Shown one piece after another: positions 8,246 to 15,912 of a stretch of DNA of 64,000 nt. The stretch is from the NCBI GenBank assembly GCA_009837885.1, contig VXSP01000030.1, forward strand, positions 248,001 through 312,000. The letters run 5' to 3'. Origin of the DNA: Holophagales bacterium (GTDB lineage: Bacteria > Acidobacteriota > Thermoanaerobaculia > Multivoradales > Multivoraceae). The notes beneath the pieces were generated by a model that was given only the letters and a program-made list of their open reading frames with translations, was not told where the DNA came from and did no database searches. The position numbers were made by a program, and so were the translations under genes. How positions within the stretch are numbered: the stretch's first letter is position 1; each line of letters opens with the position of its first letter.

Positions 8246-9769
8246 GTGAACTCACGCGAACCCAGGGAACTCGAGCTCCTCTACCGGCTGAGCCAGACCC
8301 TTGGCGAGAGCCTCGAACTGCGCGACGTCACCCGGCCGGCGCTCGAGACCCTGGCCGAGCACCTGAACCTGAAGCACGGCACGATCACGCTGCTCAACAG
8401 GAAGACCGGCGAGATCCGGATCGAGGTCGCCCACGGATTGAGCGTGGAACAGATCGCCGAAGCTCGCTACCGCCTCGGCGAAGGCGTGACCGGCCAGGTG
8501 ATCGAGACGGGCGAGGCTCGGGTGATCCCCAAGACGAGCGAGTCCGAGACCTTCCTCGACCGCACCCGGCGCGGCAAGAGCGCGGAAGTCTCCTTTCTCT
8601 GCGTGCCCATCCGCACCGGCAGCGAGACCTACGGCGCGCTGAGCGTCGACCGGACCTACGACCCGGACCACGACCTGAATGCGGACGTCCGCCTGCTTCT
8701 GATCGCGGGCTCGCTGATCGCGCAGGCGGTGAAGCTCCGCCGCACCGCCGAGGAGGAGAGGGAGCAGCTCGAGGAGGAGAACGAGCGTCTGCGAGCTCAG
8801 CTCCGCGACCGCTTCCGGCCCGCGAACATCGTCGGCAACTCCCACGAGATGCAGGAGGTCTACGACCAGATCGCCACCGTCTCGAGCAGCAACACGAGCG
8901 TCCTGATCACGGGTGAGACCGGCACCGGCAAGGAGCTCGTCGCCCAGGCGATCCACTACAACAGCGCCCGCGCGGACCGGCCCTTCGTCAAGGTCCACTG
9001 CGCCGCCCTACCCGATGGCGTGATCGAGAGCGAGCTGTTCGGGCACGAGCGCGGCGCCTTCACCGGCGCGATCCAGCAACGAAAGGGCCGCTTCGAACTC
9101 GCCCACACCGGCACGATCTTCCTCGACGAGGTCGGCGACGTGCCGCTCCTGATCCAGATCAAGATGCTGCGGGTGCTGCAGGAACGCGAGTTCGAGCGGG
9201 TCGGCGGCACGCGGACCCTACGGGCGGACGTTCGGATCATCGCCGCCACGAACAAGGACCTGTCCGCGATGACCGTGAACGGCGCGTTCCGCGAGGACCT
9301 GTTCTACCGCCTGAACGTCTTCCCGATCCACGTGCCGCCGCTGCGCAAGCGCAAGTCGGACATCGTCCAGCTGGCCGACTTCTTTCTCGAGCGCTATGCG
9401 CGCGTGAACGGCGGCAACGTGCGCCGGCTGTCGAGCGCCGTGATCGACATGCTAGTGAGCTACCACTGGCCCGGCAACGTGCGGGAACTCGAGAGTTGCA
9501 TCGAACGCGCGGTCCTCGTGGCGAGGGACGACGTCATCCATCCCCACCATCTGCCGCCGACCCTCCAGACCGCAGAGAGCTCCGGCACCGAGCCCCCGGG
9601 GAGTTTTCAGTACCTGGTCGAGAACTACGAGCGGGATCTGTTGCGCGACGCGCTCAAGAGCGCACGGGGCAACATCGCCGCCGCCTCGCGCAAGCTCCGC
9701 ACCACACCCCGGATCACCGGCTACAAGATCAAGAAGTACGGCATCGACCCCAGCCGTTACGCGAACTAG
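8246..9769 (+). CDS. Sigma-54-dependent transcriptional activator with GAF sensor domain (NifA-like layout)
   Basis: The domains run in order: an N-terminal GAF domain (about 10-160), a Leu/Glu coiled linker (EEEREQLEEENERL), an AAA+ sigma-54 interaction domain, and a C-terminal Fis-type helix-turn-helix (ARGNIAAASRKL). In the AAA+ domain GETGTGKE (Walker A) is near residue 223, GAFTGA (sigma-54 loop) near 270, LDEVGD (Walker B), and the R-finger region is FREDLFYRLNVFP. It opens sigma-54 promoters by ATP hydrolysis in response to a GAF ligand. The start is uncertain: in-frame GTG codons occur at 8111, 8132 and 8246. I give 8246 because it directly precedes the conserved domain. A MITE-like element starts at its stop codon. 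Confidence 0.88.
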   Translation: MNSREPRELELLYRLSQTLGESLELRDVTRPALETLAEHLNLKHGTITLLNRKTGEIRIEVAHGLSVEQIAEARYRLGEGVTGQVIETGEARVIPKTSESETFLDRTRRGKSAEVSFLCVPIRTGSETYGALSVDRTYDPDHDLNADVRLLLIAGSLIAQAVKLRRTAEEEREQLEEENERLRAQLRDRFRPANIVGNSHEMQEVYDQIATVSSSNTSVLITGETGTGKELVAQAIHYNSARADRPFVKVHCAALPDGVIESELFGHERGAFTGAIQQRKGRFELAHTGTIFLDEVGDVPLLIQIKMLRVLQEREFERVGGTRTLRADVRIIAATNKDLSAMTVNGAFREDLFYRLNVFPIHVPPLRKRKSDIVQLADFFLERYARVNGGNVRRLSSAVIDMLVSYHWPGNVRELESCIERAVLVARDDVIHPHHLPPTLQTAESSGTEPPGSFQYLVENYERDLLRDALKSARGNIAAASRKLRTTPRITGYKIKKYGIDPSRYAN

Positions 9770-9771
9770 GT

Positions 9772-9955
9772 TGCCGTCAGCGGAGGCGTCCGGAGGGGAG
9801 GGTCCCAGCGGACGCTCACCCCGCTTGGAAGGCGGAGGGATAGGGTTCGCTTCGGTCGACTGCGCTCCGCTATGGCTTGCGTTGATGGAGGTTCTCGGCA
9901 GTCGCTTGTCTCCAGCCCGCTGGGGCCCTCCCCTCCGGACGCCTCCGCTGACTGG
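9772..9955. mobile_element. MITE-like element with 36-bp terminal inverted repeats
   Basis: The arms at 9776-9811 and 9917-9952 are inverted copies differing at one base (35/36), separated by 105 bases with no convincing gene. The heptamer ACTAGGT occurs on both sides (9765-9771 and 9956-9962), as expected for a target-site duplication. The left copy overlaps the stop codon of the upstream regulator. The form fits a non-autonomous transposon, but a large transcribed hairpin or terminator is an alternative. Confidence 0.55.
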
Positions 9956-10176
9956 ACTAGGTCGAGGATCACGTTTGTCGGCCGCGAACGGCGTTGCTAC
10001 AAATTTGTAGTTGATCTGCTTCGCATGAGACCCTCGGGGAGGCGCTACACGGAAGACAAAACCCTGAGTGGAAGCAGGTTGCTGACCGGGATGGGCGTAG
10101 ATCCCGTCGTTGGCACCTGTGTTGCTACTCAAGCCGCGTAACCGGCAATTTGCCCTTTCAAGGAGGTTCTACCCCA

Positions 10177-10869
10177 ATGTTCCGGAAATCAGCCATTCTC
10201 CTGACCGTGGCCGCGCTCGGCCTGACGGCCGCGCCGGCGTCTGCCGATACTTCGTACAGCCTCGACTTCGCGTCCGCCTACGTGTGGCGGGGCATCACCT
10301 TCACTGACGGGGCCGTGTGGCAGCCTTCGGTCACGGCCTCGAACGACAGTGGCTTCGCGATCAACGTCTGGGGCAACCTCGACATCGACGACGCGAACGA
10401 CATGAGCGGCGAGTTCAACGAGATCGATCTCACCGCCTCCTACGGCTTCGGCTCGGACGCCGTCTCCGCCGAGGTCGGATTCATCGAGTACCTGTTCCCG
10501 AACACGGAGTTCGCCGGCACGCGCGAGGTCTACCTGTCCCTTGGTTTTGACGTGACGGCGTCCCCCAGTATCTCCGTGTACTACGACATCGACGAGGTCA
10601 AGGACTTCTATGCGAACGTCGGCGTCTCGTTCGGCGGCGACGTGAGCGACGCGCTGGCCTGGAGCGTCGACGTCTCGGCCGGGTACGCCGGCGACGACTT
10701 CGCCGCCGCCTACGGTGGCGCCTCCGGCGGCATGTACGACGGCAACGTGACGCTCGGCCTCTCCGGCGGCGCGTGGTCGGCGTTCGTCAGCTACGTCGAC
10801 GCGATCGACAGCGACGCGCTGCCCGAGCAGCCGGTCGACTTCCTCGCCGGTATCGGCTTCTCGTTCTAG
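10177..10869 (+). CDS. Secreted outer-membrane beta-barrel protein, TorF/TIGR02001-like
   Basis: The 230-aa protein has a clean signal peptide (FRKSAILLTVAALGLTAAPASA) and then alternating amphipathic strands. SAYVWRGITFTDG near the mature N-terminus and a terminal GIGFSF (final Phe) are typical of outer-membrane barrels. The 'Y-x-W/R-RGI' feature resembles the TIGR02001/TorF group of porin-like proteins of unknown substrate. ATG 10177 is chosen because a perfect AAGGAGGT lies 10 bases upstream. It stands alone with a 220-base leader region after the MITE-like element. Its last four bases (CTAG) are shared with the convergent enoyl-CoA hydratase gene. Confidence 0.75.
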   Translation: MFRKSAILLTVAALGLTAAPASADTSYSLDFASAYVWRGITFTDGAVWQPSVTASNDSGFAINVWGNLDIDDANDMSGEFNEIDLTASYGFGSDAVSAEVGFIEYLFPNTEFAGTREVYLSLGFDVTASPSISVYYDIDEVKDFYANVGVSFGGDVSDALAWSVDVSAGYAGDDFAAAYGGASGGMYDGNVTLGLSGGAWSAFVSYVDAIDSDALPEQPVDFLAGIGFSF

Positions 10870-11684
10870 CGGCCGGTGAACTTCGGCGCCCGCTTCTCCA
10901 TGAACGCGGTGACGCCTTCCTTGTGGTCGTCCGTCTGGCCACAGCGGATGTGAGAGATGGCCTCGCGGTCGAGGATGGACCGGAAGTCCGAATTGACCGC
11001 GAGGTTCACGTTCTCCTTCATCCAGCGGTAGCTCACGAGCGGTCCGTGAGCGAGCCGGGACGCGTACTCCATCGCCTCGTCGCGGAAGGTCTCCGCGTCG
11101 TAGACGCGGTTGACCAGGCCGATGCGGCGCGCCTCCTCGGCGTCGATGATGTCGGCCGTGAAGAACAGCTCCTTCGCCACCGCCGGGCCGACCAGCCGAG
11201 TGAGCTGCCAGGTCGTGCCCCAGTCGCCGCCGAATCCGACCTTCGAGTAGGCGGTCCCGAACTTCGCCGCGCTCGAGGCCAGGCGAAGGTCGCAGCTTGC
11301 CGCCAGACCGAGGCCGGCGCCCATCGCGAAGCCGTTGACCATGGCGATCGTCACCTTGGACACCGAGTGGACGAGCCAGGCGGCTTCCTGGCCGCGCCGC
11401 AGACTGTCGATGCGTTCCTCGAGTGTCGATGGGGCGCCGCTCGATCCGCCCATGCCCGAAACGTCGCCGCCGGCGCAGAAAGCGCGACCCTCGCCGATGA
11501 GAGCGATCACGCCGACTTCGGGATCGGCTGCCAGCCGCGGTACTTCCTCCTGAAGCCCGGCGGTGATTTCGGCGGACAGGGCGTTCAGCTTCTTGGGGCG
11601 GTTCAGCGTCAGTAAAGCGACGCGATCCTGGACGTCGACCCGGAACTCCGGCTCGGGGGCGGTCTTCATCTCGGCTACGGTCAT
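10866..11684 (-). CDS. Enoyl-CoA hydratase/isomerase (crotonase) family protein
   Basis: The 272-aa protein has crotonase signatures: VALLTLNRPKKLNAL, IGEGRAFCAGGDVSGM (oxyanion-hole Gly) and AMVNGFAMGAGLGLAASCDL. A C-terminal helical FMEKRAPKFTGR tail matches many hydratases. It likely hydrates or isomerises an acyl-CoA in fatty-acid or aromatic degradation. The position usually held by the first catalytic Glu in hydratases falls in KFGTAYSKVGFGGDW, where no Glu is evident, so an isomerase or other crotonase chemistry is possible. ATG 11684 has an AGGAGG 8 bases upstream; longer frames lack support. No other beta-oxidation gene is adjacent. Confidence 0.85.
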   Translation of the reverse strand: MTVAEMKTAPEPEFRVDVQDRVALLTLNRPKKLNALSAEITAGLQEEVPRLAADPEVGVIALIGEGRAFCAGGDVSGMGGSSGAPSTLEERIDSLRRGQEAAWLVHSVSKVTIAMVNGFAMGAGLGLAASCDLRLASSAAKFGTAYSKVGFGGDWGTTWQLTRLVGPAVAKELFFTADIIDAEEARRIGLVNRVYDAETFRDEAMEYASRLAHGPLVSYRWMKENVNLAVNSDFRSILDREAISHIRCGQTDDHKEGVTAFMEKRAPKFTGR

Positions 11685-11770
11685 TCGCGTTCCTCCTGTT
11701 TCCTGACTCTCAAGGGAAGGCCCGGAGTGTAGCCCGTCGCTGAGCGGGAACACTTCGCGCTCCCGCGCGT

Positions 11771-11776
11771 TACAAC
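11771..11776 (+). promoter_or_regulatory. Predicted -10-like hexamer for the ECF sigma operon
   Basis: TACAAC lies 6 bases before ATG 11783. If it is a -10 element the transcript would be leaderless. No Shine-Dalgarno is visible before this ATG. Confidence 0.3.
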
Positions 11777-11782
11777 ATTGAG

Positions 11783-12451
11783 ATGCCAGTGGCCGCGCTG
11801 AGGCCCGACCCGCTGGCGGCGCCGACGACGAGACCCCGACGCGCCCCGGCGCAGATGACCGCCACACCCGAGGCGGTACGGGTGGACCGCGCCCTCGAGG
11901 ACGGCGCGCTCATGGCCCGCGTCAAGGACGGCGACGAGCGGGCCTTCGCCGACCTGGTGAACCGCTACAAGGACCCCCTCGTGAACTACCTGACCCGGAT
12001 GACGCGCAGCCGCGAGCGTGCCGAAGACCTGGCGCAGGAGGCGTTCGTGCGGGTCTACCGCTCGGCAGGCCGCTACCGGGAACGGGGCCAGTTCCAGGCC
12101 TTCCTGTTCCGCATCGCCACGAATCAACTGCGCAGCGAAGAGCGTCGCGCCGCCCGTTGGCGGGGTTTGCTGCCGTCGCTCGCGGCCGAGCAGAAGCTAC
12201 GGCCGCCGGCGCCCTCACCGCAGGGCGCGGCACTGTGCGACGAGGCGGTCTCTGCCGTCACCGCCGCGATTCGACGACTGCCCCTCCACTACCGCGCGCC
12301 CGTCGTGCTCCGCGAGATCGAGGGCTGGCCCTACGCCCGCATCGCCAAGGCGCTCGCTTGCCGCGAGGGCACCGTCAAGTCCCGGGTCCACCGCGCCAAG
12401 GACCTGCTGCGAGAAGACCTCCACGACTACTGGAACGGAGGATCGAAGTGA
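11783..12451 (+). CDS. RNA polymerase ECF-type sigma factor
   Basis: The 222-aa protein carries sigma-70 region 2 (FADLVNRYKDPLVNYLTRM...AEDLAQEAFVRVYR, about 52-100) and region 4 (RLPLHYRAPVVLREIEGWPYARIAKAL...GTVKSRVHRAK, about 165-210). The domain pair without region 1 or 3 identifies an extracytoplasmic-function sigma factor. A Pro/Arg-rich 40-residue N-terminus precedes region 2, so the start could be ATG 11855. Its stop overlaps the GTG of the next gene (GTGA at 12448-12451), so the putative anti-sigma is translationally coupled. It probably transcribes this operon and envelope genes in response to a signal passed by that partner. Confidence 0.93.
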   Translation: MPVAALRPDPLAAPTTRPRRAPAQMTATPEAVRVDRALEDGALMARVKDGDERAFADLVNRYKDPLVNYLTRMTRSRERAEDLAQEAFVRVYRSAGRYRERGQFQAFLFRIATNQLRSEERRAARWRGLLPSLAAEQKLRPPAPSPQGAALCDEAVSAVTAAIRRLPLHYRAPVVLREIEGWPYARIAKALACREGTVKSRVHRAKDLLREDLHDYWNGGSK

Positions 12452-12861
12452 CCGACCACCTCGACCTGAAACGCCTGCCCCGTGAGGAGGCTTCGGACGG
12501 CTTCACCGCCAACGTGCTGCGCCGCGTACGGAGCGACCAGGCTCGCCAGCCCGCGCCGCGCCTGAGACTGGCCGTGGCCGCCGTCGCCGTCGTCGTCGTT
12601 TCGGCCGCCGCCGGCGCCTGGTGGGCTCAGCAGTCCGCGCCCACCGAACCGCCGGCCGTCACCGCGGAGAGCATCGAGCAGTTGAGGTCCGAGTACCAGG
12701 AACTCAACCGGGAACTCGAGTCTCTCCGCCGCCTCGCTGAAGACACGCAGCCCTTCGTTCCGGTTTCCATCAATCCCCAGACAGAAATCCTTTTCGACCT
12801 CCGCGACATCGAACCGGTTCCCGTTGGCCTCGCGTCTACGGGGAGCCGCAGAATCCAATAG
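12448..12861 (+). CDS. Putative anti-sigma factor, single-pass membrane protein
   Basis: The 137-aa protein starts at GTG overlapping the sigma gene stop. A short cytoplasmic N-terminus (about 1-32, basic, ANVLRRVRSDQ) is followed by one strong transmembrane helix (LRLAVAAVAVVVVSAAAG) and a periplasmic coiled coil (IEQLRSEYQELNRELESLRRL). There is no HxxxCxxC zinc motif as in ZAS anti-sigmas. Assignment as anti-sigma rests on the coupled position after an ECF gene and the one-helix topology. The periplasmic coiled coil could interact with the C-terminal coiled coil of the PDZ protein encoded next. Confidence 0.65.
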   Translation: MTDHLDLKRLPREEASDGFTANVLRRVRSDQARQPAPRLRLAVAAVAVVVVSAAAGAWWAQQSAPTEPPAVTAESIEQLRSEYQELNRELESLRRLAEDTQPFVPVSINPQTEILFDLRDIEPVPVGLASTGSRRIQ

Positions 12862-12873
12862 GAGTACTTCGTC

Positions 12874-13743
12874 ATGACCACAAGCCGTTTCATCGTCCCC
12901 GGTTCTTCCACTCGACTCACTCTCGTCACGACCCTGGCCGCTGTCCTCGCGGCTGGTTCGGGCGTCGCGGCCTTCGCGCAGGAGCCCGAAGAGAAGGAGC
13001 GTTCCGTCCGCGTCATGGTGCTCGGGGACGGCCAAGTCGAGGTCCTGGAGGACGCGGAGGAGGCCCGCGTGCTGGCTGTCAAGCTCGCCGCTTCGGCTCA
13101 GGAGAAGGCGGTGGCCCGTGAGTTCGCGGATCGAGTCCGACCGACACTCGCCCTGCATTGGGGCGGCGCCTATCTCGGCGTCGAACTCGTCAATCTGAAC
13201 GAACCGCTTCGAGCTCACTTCGGTGTGCCCGAGGGCAGCGGAGTACTGGTCTCGAACGTCATGGACGGCAGCCCGGCGGCCCGCGCCGGCATCCAGGTCG
13301 GAGACATCCTGACCCGCTTCGACGGCGAGGACGTAGCGAGTTCACGGAAGCTGACGACCATGGTGCGGAAGGCGGAAGCCGGGGATCCGGCCGACATCGA
13401 GATCTGGCGTGACGGCAAGGTCGAGACGGTCAGCACGACCCTCGACGAGCGGCCACGACCGAGTCTCGAGGCCAACTCCTTCTACTTCCTCCGCGGGCGC
13501 GAAGATCTCGACGGTGACGGCGAGGTCGATGTCCTCATAGGCCCCGACAGCCTCGATGATCTCCCGGGGAAGATCCAGGAGTACTTCAACGGCGACGAGT
13601 GGCAGGAGCGCCATGAACGGATGCAACGCTTCCTCCACGAGCGCCGCCCCGACATGAACGCGCTGGAAGACCGTCTCGAAAGCCTGAAGAAGCGGCTCGC
13701 GGAACTGGAGCAGCGCCTGGAAGAAAGGGCCGAAGAAGACTGA
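12874..13743 (+). CDS. Exported PDZ-domain protein with Ca-loop-like segment and C-terminal coiled coil
   Basis: The 289-aa protein has a signal peptide (about residues 14-36, ending AAFAQ) and an acidic N-terminal region. A PDZ domain (about 95-190) follows, with GAYLGVELVNL, VMDGSPAARAGIQVGDILTRFDG and IEIWRDGK. Next comes DLDGDGEVDVL, which matches an EF-hand/dockerin-like DxDxDG calcium loop, and then a Glu/Arg-rich coiled coil (ALEDRLESLKKRLAELEQRL). No protease domain is present, unlike DegP/HtrA. AGGAG precedes ATG 12874, which is 12 bases after the putative anti-sigma gene. It may sense periplasmic protein state or scaffold for the sigma/anti-sigma pair; that is inference from operon position. 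Confidence 0.75.
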   Translation: MTTSRFIVPGSSTRLTLVTTLAAVLAAGSGVAAFAQEPEEKERSVRVMVLGDGQVEVLEDAEEARVLAVKLAASAQEKAVAREFADRVRPTLALHWGGAYLGVELVNLNEPLRAHFGVPEGSGVLVSNVMDGSPAARAGIQVGDILTRFDGEDVASSRKLTTMVRKAEAGDPADIEIWRDGKVETVSTTLDERPRPSLEANSFYFLRGREDLDGDGEVDVLIGPDSLDDLPGKIQEYFNGDEWQERHERMQRFLHERRPDMNALEDRLESLKKRLAELEQRLEERAEED

Positions 13744-14047
13744 TCGCCAGCGTCCGACGTCGTCTGGCCGGCGGAGGGGCGCGATGGGTGTCGGAGTCGC
13801 CGGACAAAGGGACGGTAGAGGACACTCCCGTGAGGACCTTAGGGGACCAAGCGAAGGCGGTCTGCCTAAGCAGAGCAGCCCTGATTTGACGCGACGCCGT
13901 GGAGTGGTCGCCAGATCGGCCCGCGGCGAGAAAATCGCGATATGATCGCTTACAATCCGACAAATCCCACCAAAACACCATACTTTATCCTGCTAGAGTC
14001 GCCACTTCGTTGGTCTTGAACACTCTGATGACTGCAGGAGCCCCTGA
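13744..14047. other. Intergenic region, AT-rich probable promoter
   Basis: No gene was recognised in these 304 bases. The second half (about 13925-14010) is markedly AT-richer than its surroundings, with TTACAAT near 13950 and CTGCTAGAGT near 13990. Either could contain a -10 element for the secreted-protein operon starting at 14048. No -35 match is convincing. Confidence 0.3.
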
Positions 14048-14521
14048 ATGGAAACCAAGGACGCCAAACGATCTCTACGGACCCTCGTGGCCGCGACGCT
14101 GCTCTTCGGTGTCGCGGTAGCCCTTGCCCCCGCGGTGGCGGAGGCTCAGGTGATCATCATCTGCGGGGTCTACCCCAACTCCACCACGGATGAGTACTCC
14201 AACTTCTGCTACGGTCGCGGTTCGGGCTGCCTGGAATGCGTCATCATCGAGTACAGCACCGGCAGTGGCGGGGGAGGGCGTCTCGATCCGCTGCCCAACG
14301 GTGCAGCGGCAGCTCCCTACGTCGATCTTCTAGGGCGTCAGGGCGCCGGTCAACCGGTCGGGTTGGCGTCTGGCACAGGACTCTCGAGTCCGAGCTTCAA
14401 TGAGGCGGTCTGCAAGGAGCCGGGCCTGGACCACCCAGTGCAGACGGCGAGAACCGAACACGTTCCAGCCGCCAGAAAGGACCGCCTCCATACGAGACGC
14501 ATTCGGGAACTGACGCGATGA
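14048..14521 (+). CDS. Small secreted cysteine-containing protein, unknown
   Basis: The 157-aa protein has a signal peptide (LVAATLLFGVAVALAPAVAEAQ). The mature start VIIICGVYPNSTTDEYSNFCYGRGSGCLEC has four cysteines, enough for two disulfides, followed by a Gly-rich linker and a hydrophilic tail. I do not recognise the family. AGGAG stands 8-12 bases before ATG. The gene's last codon overlaps the next ATG (ATGA at 14518), so it is the coupled first member of a three-gene operon of exported proteins. It may be a small secreted partner of the two larger products. Confidence 0.6.
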   Translation: METKDAKRSLRTLVAATLLFGVAVALAPAVAEAQVIIICGVYPNSTTDEYSNFCYGRGSGCLECVIIEYSTGSGGGGRLDPLPNGAAAAPYVDLLGRQGAGQPVGLASGTGLSSPSFNEAVCKEPGLDHPVQTARTEHVPAARKDRLHTRRIRELTR

Positions 14522-15912
14522 GGTTCGCCCTGCCGCTGGCGGGGCTCTCGCTCCTGGCAATCGTCCTGGCCCCGGTAGCCGCTGTGGCCCAACCGGCTGA
14601 CGCCTCGCCGCCGGTGCTGGGAGACCTCCAACCGCTGGAACTGCCGGAGGAACTCTCGGCGGCGGCGGATGTCCGCTGGCGAGCGGATGGGAGCCTCGTA
14701 TTCGGCCTTGAGCGCGACGGCGTCTACTCATGGCGTCCTGGGGCCGGGCTCGTCGAGCTGGAGGCCACGCTTTCGGGCAGCACCTACGGACGCGCATCGA
14801 GATACGGCAACTACAGTCGTCTAGGCGGCACGACCGACTCGGGGCTGATCTTCGCCGGCGACCTCTTCGGGGTGTATCGGCGGCACGATGGGCGGACCAC
14901 GCCGCTCAAGGACAACCTGGAGATCGTCGGTGACCTGGATCACCGAGGCGGCCTGACGGTCGCGGTGGGACTTGCCCGGCAGCCCAGTCCTTCTCCGGGG
15001 CCGGATGACGTCTGGGAGCCCTACATCGCTTGGTCGATCGGCCCCGAGGGGGATGCGCGGGGCCTGCTTCCGACCCGCGATGGCGGCGCCGCCCTGGAGG
15101 CCTGCCATGCCGTCGAACTCGCCGTCAGCCGGTTCGTGGCGGACGATCTGATCCTGGTGATCCCCGGCGCGGAGCCCGGGGCCTTCTTGTACGGCCTCGA
15201 CGGATCGCTCCGCGGGACCGTGGATGCGGAAGCCTTGTCCGCCACGCGGCCCGACTGCCGGCCGGAGCAGAGAGCGCTTCTGCGCAACGAGGAATCTCGC
15301 ACTGCCTGGTTGCGCCGGCACCGGTTGATTGACGATGTGGTGGCGAACGATGAAGGCGACGTGTTCTTCTTCGTGCGCCACGTGACGGACGGCGAGGCGC
15401 TGCCTAGCGTGGAGGCGACCGCCCGCGATGGCTCAACAGAGGTGACAACGACTCCGCCTGCCGACACCGACCGGACCGCGAAGCAGGTCCCGGAGAACGC
15501 CCGAGGAAACGAAGGCCCCGCCGTCAGGCGGGTGGCGGTTGCCCTAGACGGCCTCGACCTCTCGAATCTGGCGGCATCCGCCTCGGAAGGCGAAGCGGTG
15601 GTGCTGACCGGTGAACAGGCAGCCCGTGTGCTTGCCCTTGCCAAGGCGCGGGCCGACAGGAGCGAAGCCGCGTCCGCGCACGCGCCCATGGCGAGCGTCT
15701 GCTGGGACATCATCCACGCCCGCGTGAAGGACCTGCAGCCGGTGGCAATAGCGCCTTGTGCGGTGACGTCTGATCGAGCGGACGCTCGCCTGCGAGCGGA
15801 TCTCTCCGGCAACCGGGCGGTACTCCTCATCCGAGGCACTACTCGCCTGGGGTCCCGAGGCGTCGGGCGCCCCGGGGCAGCTTTCGAGGCCCATCTCCGC
15901 GCCGGCAGCTAG
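14518..15912 (+). CDS. Exported protein of unknown function, possible beta-propeller
   Basis: The 464-aa protein has a signal peptide (FALPLAGLSLLAIVLAPVAAVAQ). About 230 residues follow with repeated strand-turn patterns (VRWRADGSLVFGLERDGVYSWRPG, GLIFAGDLFGVYRRHDG, EIVGDLDHRGGLTVAVG) resembling beta-propeller blades. The C-terminal third is less ordered and includes a Thr/Pro/Asp linker and TGEQAARVLALAKARAD. No catalytic motif was recognised. It is coupled on both sides: ATGA overlap with the small Cys protein, and TAGTG overlap with the 1079-aa gene. All three products are therefore likely made together and exported. Confidence 0.6.
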   Translation: MRFALPLAGLSLLAIVLAPVAAVAQPADASPPVLGDLQPLELPEELSAAADVRWRADGSLVFGLERDGVYSWRPGAGLVELEATLSGSTYGRASRYGNYSRLGGTTDSGLIFAGDLFGVYRRHDGRTTPLKDNLEIVGDLDHRGGLTVAVGLARQPSPSPGPDDVWEPYIAWSIGPEGDARGLLPTRDGGAALEACHAVELAVSRFVADDLILVIPGAEPGAFLYGLDGSLRGTVDAEALSATRPDCRPEQRALLRNEESRTAWLRRHRLIDDVVANDEGDVFFFVRHVTDGEALPSVEATARDGSTEVTTTPPADTDRTAKQVPENARGNEGPAVRRVAVALDGLDLSNLAASASEGEAVVLTGEQAARVLALAKARADRSEAASAHAPMASVCWDIIHARVKDLQPVAIAPCAVTSDRADARLRADLSGNRAVLLIRGTTRLGSRGVGRPGAAFEAHLRAGS

